Assembly (NCBI RefSeq): GCF_018687895.1
Contig: NZ_CP061307.1
Location: 1,943,948-2,007,947 of the forward strand
DNA: 64,000 bases
Reading direction: 5' to 3'
DNA from: Polynucleobacter sp. JS-JIR-II-50
GTDB lineage: Bacteria; Pseudomonadota; Gammaproteobacteria; Burkholderiales; Burkholderiaceae
Below the pieces are notes generated by a model. That model was given only the letters and a program-made list of their open reading frames with translations. It had not been told where the DNA came from and searched no databases. Of this stretch, positions 8,191 through 16,511 are shown in pieces; position 1 is the first letter of the stretch; each line of letters starts with the position of its first letter. The position numbers were made by a program, and so were the translations under genes.

Positions 8191-9489
8191 TTATGCAGCT
8201 TCAGCATTAGGATCGGTTCGCTCTAGCTCCAATGATGCAGCAAGCAGCGCTAAGCGAGCAACTACGCCATATAGATAGAAGCGATTGGGGGCGGCGCTAC
8301 CTGGCTTAGCCCCTAGATCAGGCATTGAGTTTTGCTCAAAAGCTAGAGGCACAAAGTGCATGCCTGGAGCATTGAGATTCTCATCAGGACCGCGGTCGGT
8401 ATGAACGCGATAGAAGCCGCCAATGACATAACGATCAATCATGTACACCACCGGTTCAGCAACTGCTTCATTGACCTTCTCGAAGGTATAGACACCCTCT
8501 TGAATCAATACATCGCTGACCTCGAGACCTTCCTTGACCACACTCATCTTATTACGGTCTTTACGATTTAAGCCCTTTAACTGCGCGGGATCATTGACCA
8601 CCATCACGCCCATACCGTAAGTACCGGCATCGGCTTTTACTACGACATAAGGCTTCTCTTTAATGCCGTACTCACGATACTTCTTAGCGGTCTTTTTTAA
8701 GACTTGCTCTACAGCAGTTTGAAGTTCGTCTTCGCCCTTACGCTCGTGGAAATTAATGTTGGAGCAGCTTGTAAAGTAAGGATTGATCATCCATGGATCA
8801 ATATCAACTACTTTGGCAAATTTCTTCGCCACTTCTTCATAGGCGGCAAAGTGATTTGATTTACGACGCACATGCCAGCCAGCATGCAAGCCTGGCAGCA
8901 AGTACTGCTCATAGATATTCTCCAGAATCGGAGGAATACCTGCGGATAAGTCGTTATTTAATAGGATCGAACAAGGATCAAAATCTTTTAGACCTAGGCG
9001 TTGCTTCTTGAGACCTAATCGAGAAAGCGGCTCCATCAACAAGCGATTGCCATCAGGCAAATCAATCCAGGTTGGCTTCTTAATTTCTTCGGAGAAAGTA
9101 CCCAGTCGAACATTCAATCCGGCCTGACGCAAAATCGAAGACAAGCGCGCAATATTCTGCAAATAGAAAGTATTGCGTGTATGTCGTTCTGGTATCAGCA
9201 ATAAGTTTTTGGCCTCAGGACAAATCTTCTCAATGGCAGCCATGGCAGCTTGAACAGCGAGCGGCAACATCTGCGGCGAAAGGTTATTAAACCCTCCAGG
9301 GAAAAGATTGGTATCAACTGGAGCTAACTTAAAGCCAGAATTACGTAAATCGACAGAACAGTAAAAAGGCGGAGTATGTTCTTGCCACTCCAGCCTGAAC
9401 CAACGCTCAATGGTTGGGGTCGCTTCTAGAACCTTTGACTCTAATTCGAGCAAAGGGCCGGTGAGTGCAGTAATGAGATGTGGAACCAT
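8191..9489 (-). CDS. gshA: Glutamate-cysteine ligase (proteobacterial GshA type)
   Basis: Catalyses formation of gamma-glutamylcysteine, the first step of glutathione synthesis. The 432-residue protein belongs to the GshA family typical of beta- and some gammaproteobacteria, which is unrelated in length to the E. coli enzyme of about 518 residues. It starts MVPHLITALTGPLLELESKV and contains conserved family segments such as DLRNSGFKLAPVDTNLFPGGFNN and VVKADAGTYGMGVM, which resembles an ATP-grasp nucleotide loop. It is the first gene of the minus-strand gshA-gshB-EIIA-ptsH-ptsI series and is separated from amtB by a strong terminator-like hairpin at 9507-9541. I recognise the family but not every catalytic residue. 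Confidence 0.92.
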   Translation of the reverse strand: MVPHLITALTGPLLELESKVLEATPTIERWFRLEWQEHTPPFYCSVDLRNSGFKLAPVDTNLFPGGFNNLSPQMLPLAVQAAMAAIEKICPEAKNLLLIPERHTRNTFYLQNIARLSSILRQAGLNVRLGTFSEEIKKPTWIDLPDGNRLLMEPLSRLGLKKQRLGLKDFDPCSILLNNDLSAGIPPILENIYEQYLLPGLHAGWHVRRKSNHFAAYEEVAKKFAKVVDIDPWMINPYFTSCSNINFHERKGEDELQTAVEQVLKKTAKKYREYGIKEKPYVVVKADAGTYGMGVMVVNDPAQLKGLNRKDRNKMSVVKEGLEVSDVLIQEGVYTFEKVNEAVAEPVVYMIDRYVIGGFYRVHTDRGPDENLNAPGMHFVPLAFEQNSMPDLGAKPGSAAPNRFYLYGVVARLALLAASLELERTDPNAEAA

Positions 9490-9506
9490 TCCACCATTGT
9501 AAGATT

Positions 9507-9541
9507 ATTAAAAGAAAGACGCGGGATCCGAGGATCCCGCG
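9507..9541 (-). terminator. Intrinsic terminator downstream of amtB
   Basis: CGCGGGATCC at 9520-9529 and GGATCCCGCG at 9532-9541 form a perfect ten-base inverted repeat with a two-base centre. Read on the minus strand, the stem is followed by TCTTTCTTTT, a U-rich tail. It lies about 50 bases beyond the amtB stop codon, so it would end the torF-glnK-amtB transcript before gshA. Confidence 0.8.
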
Positions 9542-9593
9542 CTTAAAACTAGGCAGCCAACCAAGGCCGCCCAGTGAGGGGTAAATCTACTGA

Positions 9594-11078
9594 TTAAGAC
9601 TCGTAAGCAGTCTCACCGTGTGAGCTGATATCCAAGCCTTCGCGCTCTTCTTCTTCCTTAACGCGCAAACCAATCACGATATCGATCAATTTGAAGGCTA
9701 CGAAAGAAACTACGCCAGACCAAATTACAGTGGTAATTACGCCTTGAGCTTGGATCCACAATTGGCTAGCAATTGAGTAATCAGGAGCAACAGCGTTAGC
9801 CACATAATCCCAAATACCAGAGCCGCCTAATGCTGGGTCAGCAAATACACCAGTCAACAATGCACCAGTAATACCGCCTACGCCGTGAACACCAAATACG
9901 TCCAAGCTGTCGTCTGAGCCCAAAATCTTCTTGAGACCAGTAACACCCCAGAGGCAAACTACACCAGCAACCAAGCCAATGATGATTGAACCCATTGGGC
10001 CAGCAAATCCAGCCGCAGGAGTAATTGCAACTAAACCTGCTACGCAACCAGATGCAGCACCCAACATGGAAGGCTTACCTTTGAGAACCCACTCAGCAAC
10101 TGACCAACCCAATACAGCAGCAGCAGTAGCTAAATAAGTATTCACGAATGCCAAGGCAGCACTACCGTTTGCTTCAAGAGCTGAACCAGCATTGAAACCA
10201 AACCAGCCGAACCACAAGAGAGCAGCGCCAGCCATTACATAAACTAAGTTATGTGGCTTCATTGCTTCTTTACCGTAGCCCAAACGCTTGCCGATTACAA
10301 AGGAACCAACCAAACCAGCGATCGCAGCATTGATATGCACAACAGTTCCACCAGCAAAGTCGAGAACACCTTTTTGCCACAACCAACCAGCACGAGCAGT
10401 AATTGCTTCGAGTGATGCAGCATCTTTGATGTCATCTGGACCAGGCCAGAACCAAACCATGTGAGCGATTGGCAGGTAGCTCAAAGTGAACCAAATCACC
10501 ATGAATACCAAAATTGCAGAGAACTTAGCACGCTCAGCAAAAGAACCAATGATCAAGCAGCAAGTGATTGTTGCGAACACTGCTTGGAAAGCCATAAATA
10601 CATACTCAGGAATCACAACACCCTTACTAAAGGTTGCCGCTACTGAGTCTGGATTCATACCAGCCAAGAAGAGACGATCTAATCCACCGATGAATGCTCC
10701 GCCTTCCGTGAATGCAAAGCTATAGCCATAAATCGCCCATAGCACTGAAATCAATGAGAAGACCATGAAACATTGCATACAGATAGACAAGATGTTCTTG
10801 CTACGTGTCAAACCGCCGTAGAACAACGCCAAGCCAGGAAGAGTCATCAATAGCACTAATGCTGTACAGACCATCATCCAAGCAGTGTCACCTTTATTGC
10901 ACTTTTCAGAGCAAAGAACAGGAGCAGGTTCTGCAGCAGCAGGAGTAGCAGCAGGAGCTGTTACAGCTGGTTTTTTTACTTCATCAGCATGCGCTGGCGA
11001 AGTAACGATTACACCAGTAGCACCAATAGCCAAGGCCATAGCACCACCAGCAACGAGTCGTTTCATCCAAGTTAACAT
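9594..11078 (-). CDS. amtB: Ammonium transporter
   Basis: An inner-membrane ammonium/ammonia channel of the Amt/Rh family. The open frame extends 57 codons upstream, but the ATG at 11076-11078 is preceded by an AGAGAGG ribosome-binding site and begins a proper signal peptide (MLTWMKRLVAGG to AHA at residue 31), giving 494 residues. After the signal comes an Ala/Pro-rich linker and a CSEKC pair, then DTAWMMVCTALVLLMT, which begins the first core helix of Amt proteins. Conserved blocks DFAGGTVVHINA and FGVHGVGGITGA carry the pore histidines. It starts 13 bases after glnK, and GlnK is the known partner that plugs AmtB. Nitrogen control is expected. Confidence 0.95.
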   Translation of the reverse strand: MLTWMKRLVAGGAMALAIGATGVIVTSPAHADEVKKPAVTAPAATPAAAEPAPVLCSEKCNKGDTAWMMVCTALVLLMTLPGLALFYGGLTRSKNILSICMQCFMVFSLISVLWAIYGYSFAFTEGGAFIGGLDRLFLAGMNPDSVAATFSKGVVIPEYVFMAFQAVFATITCCLIIGSFAERAKFSAILVFMVIWFTLSYLPIAHMVWFWPGPDDIKDAASLEAITARAGWLWQKGVLDFAGGTVVHINAAIAGLVGSFVIGKRLGYGKEAMKPHNLVYVMAGAALLWFGWFGFNAGSALEANGSAALAFVNTYLATAAAVLGWSVAEWVLKGKPSMLGAASGCVAGLVAITPAAGFAGPMGSIIIGLVAGVVCLWGVTGLKKILGSDDSLDVFGVHGVGGITGALLTGVFADPALGGSGIWDYVANAVAPDYSIASQLWIQAQGVITTVIWSGVVSFVAFKLIDIVIGLRVKEEEEREGLDISSHGETAYES

Positions 11079-11091
11079 TTTGAACCTCTCT

Positions 11092-11442
<351 letters not shown>

Positions 11443-11454
11443 TCAGAGTGGAAA

Positions 11455-12384
11455 TTAGAAAGTTTTTGTCAAAGCTACAACTGCGTTACCACGACCTTGG
11501 TTACCGCCGTTAGGTGTTGTGTACATGTAGTTGTTACCAACTTTTTGCACGCTAGTACCTGTGTAGTAAGCAGTACCTGACAAACCACCGCCAAAGTCCT
11601 TAGTTAAGCCAAATTTCCAGTCTGCATAGCTCAGGTTATAAGTACCGCCCATACCAGTACCAGCGATTGCTGAAGTAGTAACGATGTTATTCGGAACATA
11701 CTGATAACCAACGTGACCATTCAAGGTAATTCCGTAGAAACCTGTGTCATAGTTTGCTGTCAAGTCTGGGTAGAAAGCACCTTTAGAGTTATAGATACCG
11801 AAGAGGTTGCTCAACGCATAAGAAACTTTCAAGAAACCAGTTACTGGACCTGCTGTAAAGTTTTGTGCAGCATAGATCTCAGTAGTACTAGGAGATGCGC
11901 CAGAAGACTGACGGCCAGTTGGATTGGCTTGTAACTGATTTGCAGTTGGGGCGTTAGCCATCATTCCAGAAACTGGGTAGTAGTACTGCAATACACCAAA
12001 GTCAGAGGCAAAACCTTCGCCGATCAACTCTTTCTTGAAACCAGCGTAGAAGTCCATTTCGATTGGGGCAGTAACAGAACCTGTGCCGCTACCAGGCTTA
12101 CCATTGCCACCGCCGTAGCTATCGCTGATCCAGCTGATGTTTGAGTTCCAGTTACCTACATAGAAACCGCTCTCATGCGCGTAGTCAAAGCCGCCTTGAA
12201 TCGCTGGCTTGTTATTGGTTTGTGTCAAACCACGATAGATATAGTTGCTTGCAACAGTTACGTTTGCAGTGATTGGACTTACTTCTGGTGCTGCTGGTTC
12301 GTCAGCCGCGAATGCTGCTGTTGAAAGGCCTGCCAACAAAGCTACTGCTGCCGCAGAGATTGCTGTCTTTTGCAAAGTTTTCAT
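11455..12384 (-). CDS. TorF family putative outer-membrane porin
   Basis: A 309-residue secreted protein with a signal peptide (MKTLQKTAISAAAVALLAG, cleavage near AFA at 26). It is rich in alternating aromatic beta strands (NVTVASNYIYRGLTQTN, GFYVGNWNSNISW) and ends in a terminal Phe (ALTKTF), typical of outer-membrane beta-barrels. The N-terminal SNYIYRG motif followed by an FDY block is characteristic of the TorF/Gcw_chp family. The function is not established; a nitrogen-related nutrient pore is inferred because the gene is the first of a probable torF-glnK-amtB operon (24 and 13 base gaps). A good AAGGAG ribosome-binding site precedes the ATG. Confidence 0.88.
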   Translation of the reverse strand: MKTLQKTAISAAAVALLAGLSTAAFAADEPAAPEVSPITANVTVASNYIYRGLTQTNNKPAIQGGFDYAHESGFYVGNWNSNISWISDSYGGGNGKPGSGTGSVTAPIEMDFYAGFKKELIGEGFASDFGVLQYYYPVSGMMANAPTANQLQANPTGRQSSGASPSTTEIYAAQNFTAGPVTGFLKVSYALSNLFGIYNSKGAFYPDLTANYDTGFYGITLNGHVGYQYVPNNIVTTSAIAGTGMGGTYNLSYADWKFGLTKDFGGGLSGTAYYTGTSVQKVGNNYMYTTPNGGNQGRGNAVVALTKTF

Positions 12385-12648
12385 GAACTACTCCTTACTG
12401 GTTGTAATAAAAAAATGGGTTGAATGCTTATTGCATGGGGTGATATTGAATCCCCAGGGGTTCATGGCTTTGTCACAAATCCCCTAAATAAGGCAAATGC
12501 TCTTTTTTGGTGCTAAATATTGCACCGAATGAGTGAACATGGGGCATTTTTTGGGTTTTAACCCCTTTTTGGGTAGTTTTACGCATACAACTTAAAATAC
12601 GAATGTGTATCTTTTCTGCAACTCTCAATAGAACTGCGAACCCTCATC
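12385..12648. promoter_or_regulatory. Divergent intergenic region between torF-glnK-amtB and ubiK
   Basis: This 264-base gap is the longest in the window and must hold promoters for both directions. It contains a near-palindrome TGAACCCCTGGGGATTCA (minus strand, around 12447-12464), an NtrC-like dyad at 12521-12537, and a small GGGTT-TT-AACCC hairpin near 12553-12564 followed by five Ts. For ubiK a possible sigma-70 promoter is TTGGGT near 12569 with TAAAAT at 12593-12598. I looked for a GG-N10-GC sigma-54 element toward torF and found no convincing one. No RNA gene is recognised. Confidence 0.5.
12521..12537. promoter_or_regulatory. Possible NtrC binding site upstream of torF-glnK-amtB
   Basis: TGCACC-N5-AGTGAA resembles the NtrC consensus TGCACC-N5-GGTGCA, with one half perfect and the other matching at four of six positions. 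A further GGTGC at 12509-12513 forms an inverted repeat with GCACC at 12522-12526. The position, about 140 bases upstream of the torF start, suits an enhancer. Support is by pattern and context only. Confidence 0.4.
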
Positions 12649-12903
12649 ATGCAAAAACCAGGCGAAATTCTCGGGCAAATCCAACGTATCGCTAACGATA
12701 TGCAGAACAAAGTTGGTGATGCAATCCGCAATTCTCCAGCTCAAGAAATTGAAAAGAATGTACGCGCCATGATGAATCAAGGATTTCAGAAAATGGATTT
12801 GGTAACACGCGAGGAATTCGAGCTGCAAACTAAAGTGCTGGCCAAGACACGTGAAAAGTTAGAAGCGCTTGAAGCTAAAGTTGCCGCACTAGAAAAACAA
12901 TAA
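12649..12903 (+). CDS. ubiK: UbiK/YqiC family ubiquinone biosynthesis accessory factor (BMFP)
   Basis: A small 84-residue protein that is nearly all alpha-helical, with a C-terminal coiled coil (about residues 50-83, rich in Glu, Lys and Leu). The BMFP/UbiK family pattern is clear: an N-terminal amphipathic segment GEILGQIQRIANDM, then the VTREEFELQTKVLAKTREKL block. UbiK proteins bind UbiJ and help assemble the ubiquinone biosynthesis complex under aerobic conditions. Older descriptions call the fold membrane-fusogenic. The gene is monocistronic on the plus strand, in front of the convergent lipoprotein gene. The family assignment is good; the role in this organism is inferred from E. coli and Salmonella. 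Confidence 0.88.
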   Translation: MQKPGEILGQIQRIANDMQNKVGDAIRNSPAQEIEKNVRAMMNQGFQKMDLVTREEFELQTKVLAKTREKLEALEAKVAALEKQ

Positions 12904-12924
12904 TTAAATAATCTTCTCTTCAGA

Positions 12925-13509
12925 CTACTCTGGAGAAAAATCACTAAAGAAGTTTTCGTACTCTTCTTTAGACAATAAAGTTTTTGCACTCTCCGTACCT
13001 GCATTGGTATGCAAGACTGAGATCTGATAAATCCAGATATCGCCATTCTGTGCAACTCGATTAATCCAACGAACGCGCATGAGTTGCTGTGATTTACCGT
13101 TGGATTTCAAATCCAGAAAATAATCTTTGATCGGTAAACGCTGTCGATCTGCTGTTTTATAAAAAGCATCCTCAACAATGACATCACCACCAGATGCTTT
13201 TGTCCTATCAATTAAATTAGTCTGTAATTGCGAAAGTAACTTACTTAGTGAGGCACTTTGATTGGCTGGCAACTGGATAGTGCTAACCGAGTAAATATCA
13301 TCATCAATTTTTACCGCTTCAAGTGTCTGTAAGAGCTCTTGATCAAGATAAGGAATGCGGCGCTCTAATTTATCTGGCTTCCCAGGAAATAAAGCGGTAT
13401 ATCTTTCTTGCGGCGCTTGGACTGTGCGCCAATCTAATTTAGGACTGCATGCAATGAGAAAAATGAAAGCCGCTAGTAAGGTAGCGGCCTTAGAAGCCCA
13501 TCTAAACAA
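12925..13509 (-). CDS. Hypothetical lipoprotein
   Basis: A protein of about 194 residues with a lipoprotein signal ending in the lipobox LIAC. I favour the TTG at 13507-13509: it is preceded by GGAGCTGGGG and yields a 20-residue signal [20 protein letters not shown] before the cysteine. An upstream ATG at 13537-13539 in frame would give 204 residues and overlap lipA by 38 bases. With the TTG start the overlap is eight bases. The mature part is soluble and mixed alpha/beta, with no catalytic motif I recognise (it begins [22 protein letters not shown]). It probably sits in the envelope and is translationally coupled to lipA. Function unknown. Confidence 0.8.
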   Translation of the reverse strand: MFRWASKAATLLAAFIFLIACSPKLDWRTVQAPQERYTALFPGKPDKLERRIPYLDQELLQTLEAVKIDDDIYSVSTIQLPANQSASLSKLLSQLQTNLIDRTKASGGDVIVEDAFYKTADRQRLPIKDYFLDLKSNGKSQQLMRVRWINRVAQNGDIWIYQISVLHTNAGTESAKTLLSKEEYENFFSDFSPE

Positions 13510-14512
13510 CCCCAGCTCCGTGCGCCTGTTGATCTGCATGATAGCTTGAGCGCACCATGGCGCCTACAGCTGCATGGGAGAAGCCCATTTCATATGCCTT
13601 TTCCTCAAACATCTTAAAGACGTCGGGATGAACGTAACGCGTAACAGGCAGATGATGTCCAGACGGGGCGAGATACTGACCGATAGTGAGCATGTCGATA
13701 TTGTGCTCACGCATATCGCGCATCACTTCCAAAATCTCTTCGTCTGTTTCACCAAGACCCACCATCAAACCACTTTTAGTAGGAATATGAGGGAAACGTT
13801 CTTTAAAGTCCTTCAAGAGCTTCAAAGAATGCAAGTAATCCGCACCCGGTCTAGCTTGTTTGTATAAACGAGGCACTGTTTCGAGGTTGTGATTCATCAC
13901 ATCAGGCAAACCACTAGGCGCATGCTCAGCAAAAATATCCAACGCTTTATCTAGGCGGCCACGGAAATCTGGCACCAACACTTCAATACGGGTATTCGGG
14001 GAGAGTCTACGTGATTGAGAAATGCAATCGACATAGTGCATTGCGCCACCATCGCGAAGATCGTCACGATCTACGCTCGTAATCACCACATAGTTCAGTT
14101 TGAGTGCAGCAATAGTACGTGCTAAGTTAGCAGGCTCTTTTGTATCAAGAGGATCTGGTCTACCGTGACCTACATCACAGAAAGGGCAGCGACGGGTGCA
14201 CTTGTCACCCATGATCATGAATGTGGCAGTTCCTTTGCCAAAGCATTCGCCAATATTGGGGCAGCTGGCTTCTTCGCAAACGGTTACCAACTCGTTCTCG
14301 CGCAAAATCTTTTTAATTTCAGAAAAGCGGGAGTTATTAGAGGCTGCCTTTACCCGAATCCAGTCAGGCTTTTTCAATACCTCTGTTAAAGGAATAATTT
14401 TGATCGGAATGCGCGCAGTCTTCTCGCTCGATTTTTGTTTACGTGATGCGTCGTAATTGAGATCTTGGCGCGCCTCAATAGCTGGGTTGGTGTCAGGCTT
14501 ATTCGTTGTCAT
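13502..14512 (-). CDS. lipA: Lipoyl synthase
   Basis: A radical SAM enzyme that inserts two sulfur atoms into octanoyl groups carried on lipoyl domains of 2-oxoacid dehydrogenases and GcvH. The 336-residue protein has both iron-sulfur motifs: the auxiliary cluster cysteines 79, 84 and 90 ([12 protein letters not shown]) and the radical SAM cysteines 105, 109 and 112 (CTRRCPFC). Further blocks [11 protein letters not shown] and the terminal VRSSYHAD match LipA, including the C-terminal serine ligand region. The start codon overlaps the lipB stop by four bases, so the pair is translationally coupled, matching their consecutive roles. Confidence 0.97.
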   Translation of the reverse strand: MTTNKPDTNPAIEARQDLNYDASRKQKSSEKTARIPIKIIPLTEVLKKPDWIRVKAASNNSRFSEIKKILRENELVTVCEEASCPNIGECFGKGTATFMIMGDKCTRRCPFCDVGHGRPDPLDTKEPANLARTIAALKLNYVVITSVDRDDLRDGGAMHYVDCISQSRRLSPNTRIEVLVPDFRGRLDKALDIFAEHAPSGLPDVMNHNLETVPRLYKQARPGADYLHSLKLLKDFKERFPHIPTKSGLMVGLGETDEEILEVMRDMREHNIDMLTIGQYLAPSGHHLPVTRYVHPDVFKMFEEKAYEMGFSHAAVGAMVRSSYHADQQAHGAGVV

Positions 14513-15153
14513 GATGGCATCAGTTGCTTTTGTAAGTGCTGCAAAAGCCTTTGGCTAATAGTAGCTATATTGTCCTTGATCCCAAGGGTTTGCATGTCGA
14601 CCGTCCTTAAACCCTCATACCCACAGGGGTGGATACGCTGAAATGCCCCTAAGTCGGTAGCGACATTCAGGGCTAGGCCATGATAGGAGCAGCTTTTGGA
14701 GACTTTGAGGCCCAAGGCAGCTACCTTTGCACCAATCCATTCTGGGGGCACTCCTGACTGCTGAGAGACATAAATTCCAGGGGCTCCCGGATGCCTTTCC
14801 ACCTTAATCCCAAAATCTGCCAGCGTATCTATCAGCGCTTGCTCTATACGAGAGACCAATTCTTTTACAAAGATCCCTAGACGCTTTAGATCTAGCAAAA
14901 GATAAACCACGATTTGGCCTGGCCCGTGATACGTAATTTCTCCACCCCGATCTACTTGAACGAGTGGAATTTGATTGCTGGGTGAATGTAAGTTACCTGC
15001 ATCGCCTGCCAAACCTAAAGTGAAAACAGGGGGATGTTCTAAGACCCAAATTTCATCGGGCGTTTCGTTAGTGCGTACTTTAGTAAAGAGCTTCATCGCC
15101 TCATAAGTAGAAGCGTAATCGGCTACACCCAGTTGTTTTACTAAAGCTGCCAT
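14509..15153 (-). CDS. lipB: Octanoyl-[acyl-carrier-protein]:protein N-octanoyltransferase
   Basis: Transfers octanoyl from ACP to apo lipoyl domains, the step before LipA. The 214-residue protein contains the family motif [13 protein letters not shown], the catalytic lysine region [12 protein letters not shown], the SYHGLALNV block, and the HPCGYEG motif that bears the catalytic cysteine. The length is normal for the bacterial enzyme. It is read between the DUF493 gene (seven-base gap) and lipA (four-base overlap) on the minus strand. This is the ybeD-lipB-lipA order known from E. coli and its relatives. The assignment is secure. Confidence 0.96.
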   Translation of the reverse strand: MAALVKQLGVADYASTYEAMKLFTKVRTNETPDEIWVLEHPPVFTLGLAGDAGNLHSPSNQIPLVQVDRGGEITYHGPGQIVVYLLLDLKRLGIFVKELVSRIEQALIDTLADFGIKVERHPGAPGIYVSQQSGVPPEWIGAKVAALGLKVSKSCSYHGLALNVATDLGAFQRIHPCGYEGLRTVDMQTLGIKDNIATISQRLLQHLQKQLMPS

Positions 15154-15160
15154 GAATTAA

Positions 15161-15427
15161 TTACAGAACAATACTAACCAATGGATGGGTGGACAAGGTT
15201 CTGTACAACTCATCTAACTGTTCACGACTAGTAGCAGTAATTGGCAAAGTAATGCCGAGGTAATTTCCATCCTTAGAAGGACGCTGCTCGACCTTACTCT
15301 CATCAAACGTAGGATCAAATTGTTTGGCAATATGCACTATCGCTGGAAGATATTCTGGATTTGCTTTACCCATGACCTTGATTGGAAATAATGATGGGTA
15401 CTCGATTAATGATTTTTCTTCGGCCAT
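15161..15427 (-). CDS. ybeD: YbeD/DUF493 family protein
   Basis: An 88-residue protein of the DUF493 (UPF0250) family. It starts MAEEKSLIEYPSLFPIKVMG and contains the GNYLGITLPITATSREQLDELYRTL segment that ends in LVSIVL. The fold is a small ferredoxin-like alpha/beta domain resembling ACT regulatory domains. Its biochemical role is not established; genetic neighbourhood with lipB and lipA is widely conserved and suggests a role connected to lipoylation. Here it lies seven bases upstream of lipB on the same strand. Confidence 0.88.
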   Translation of the reverse strand: MAEEKSLIEYPSLFPIKVMGKANPEYLPAIVHIAKQFDPTFDESKVEQRPSKDGNYLGITLPITATSREQLDELYRTLSTHPLVSIVL

Positions 15428-15446
15428 ATAGTCTTTCTATTTCTAA

Positions 15447-16160
15447 TTACTTACGATGATCTGGCATACCTAACCACGCGCCAGTAATGATGTTGCGAAT
15501 GCAATGTAAGCGGCGATGAAAGAAATGATCTGCGCCAGGTACTACTTGCACAGTTAACTCTTGGGGCCGCGCCCAATCTAAAACATCAAGCAAGGGAATG
15601 GTTTCATCCAACTCCCCATGAATCAAAATCGTATCGGCTGGAACTGGGGCCAGAGTCCATTTGCCTGCAGCGCTACCCACCATTACCAGGCGCTCAGCTG
15701 GACGACCTAAGTCTGAAAGCCTTTGCACTAAGTGACTGCCAACAAAGCTTCCAAAAGAAAAACCTGAAACTACTAGCGGCAAAGTATTCGCATCTCCTAT
15801 CCAGGAGTGACTCGCAGTTGCTTCAAGCTGACTCCAACTTGATGGTGTACGCATCCAATCGGTTACATGAAGTAAATCCTCAAGCTCACCAACACCGTCG
15901 TCATGAACACCCTCAGTTCCACCTACACCGCGAAAGTTTGGGCGCACACTGACGTAACCCAATTGGTTAAAAGCACGCGCCATGGTTTGAGCTACCTTGT
16001 TATCCATCGTACCGCCCATCAAAGGATGGGGGTGAGCAACGAGGGCCAAGCCACGCACTGCAAATGCAGGATCATTTTTTAATTCATCTGGCAGATCGAT
16101 GGACATCTCCATTGATCCAACAATGCCTTCAATCTGAATTACTTTTGTACGGCTATTCAT
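15447..16160 (-). CDS. Alpha/beta hydrolase
   Basis: A 237-residue cytoplasmic hydrolase of the family often annotated as CocE/NonD or YbeD-adjacent alpha/beta hydrolase. It shows the early HPHPLMGGTMDNKV segment that forms the oxyanion region, the nucleophile elbow SGFSFGSF with the catalytic serine, an ILIHGELDETIPL strand carrying the acidic residue, and a PGADHFFHRRL segment with the catalytic histidine. All triad elements are therefore visible. No signal peptide is present. The substrate is unknown. It precedes the lipoylation genes by about 20 bases and may share their transcript. Confidence 0.87.
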   Translation of the reverse strand: MNSRTKVIQIEGIVGSMEMSIDLPDELKNDPAFAVRGLALVAHPHPLMGGTMDNKVAQTMARAFNQLGYVSVRPNFRGVGGTEGVHDDGVGELEDLLHVTDWMRTPSSWSQLEATASHSWIGDANTLPLVVSGFSFGSFVGSHLVQRLSDLGRPAERLVMVGSAAGKWTLAPVPADTILIHGELDETIPLLDVLDWARPQELTVQVVPGADHFFHRRLHCIRNIITGAWLGMPDHRK

Positions 16161-16186
16161 AAAAAACTTTCAACTCTCTGAAATAA

Positions 16187-16495
16187 CTAAGCTAATTGCA
16201 AGCGCTCTACTGGGAGCCCTGCGATTAAATGGGACTGGATAATTTCTTCAACATCATCTACATCAACCATGGTGTACCAAATACCCTCTGGGTAGACAAC
16301 CATGACAGGACCGTCAGCACAGCGATCTAGGCATCCCGCCTTATTCACCCGAATTTTTCCTGGGCCCGCAAGACCAAGCTCTTTCACTCTTTTCTTGGCA
16401 TAGTCAAACAAGGCAAAAGCATTGTGCTGATCACAACAATCCTCACCATTGGCGCGCTGATTGAGGCAAAAAAATAGGTGATGTGAAAAACTCAT
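16187..16495 (-). CDS. [2Fe-2S] ferredoxin-like domain protein
   Basis: A 102-residue thioredoxin-fold [2Fe-2S] protein. The start chosen is the ATG at 16493-16495, giving MSFSHHLFFCLNQR; a longer frame upstream would overlap the VanZ gene. The cysteines at 10, 20/21, 55 and 59 (FFCLNQ, EDCC, GCLDRC) are arranged as in the NuoE-like thioredoxin-type ferredoxins. The motif GCLDRCADGPVMVVYPEG is the hallmark of this group. The partner is unknown. It lies between the hydrolase and VanZ genes on the minus strand. Confidence 0.86.
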   Translation of the reverse strand: MSFSHHLFFCLNQRANGEDCCDQHNAFALFDYAKKRVKELGLAGPGKIRVNKAGCLDRCADGPVMVVYPEGIWYTMVDVDDVEEIIQSHLIAGLPVERLQLA

Positions 16496-16511
16496 AGAAA
16501 AATTATATTCA

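Noticed and set aside
12385-12520. Sigma-54 promoter for the torF-glnK-amtB operon
   Set aside because: No GG-N10-GC element with reasonable flanks was found on the minus strand.
12906-12945. CTTCAGA/TCTGGAG hairpin at the end of the lipoprotein gene as a terminator
   Set aside because: The stem includes a G-U pair, overlaps the stop codon region, and lacks a clear U-tract.
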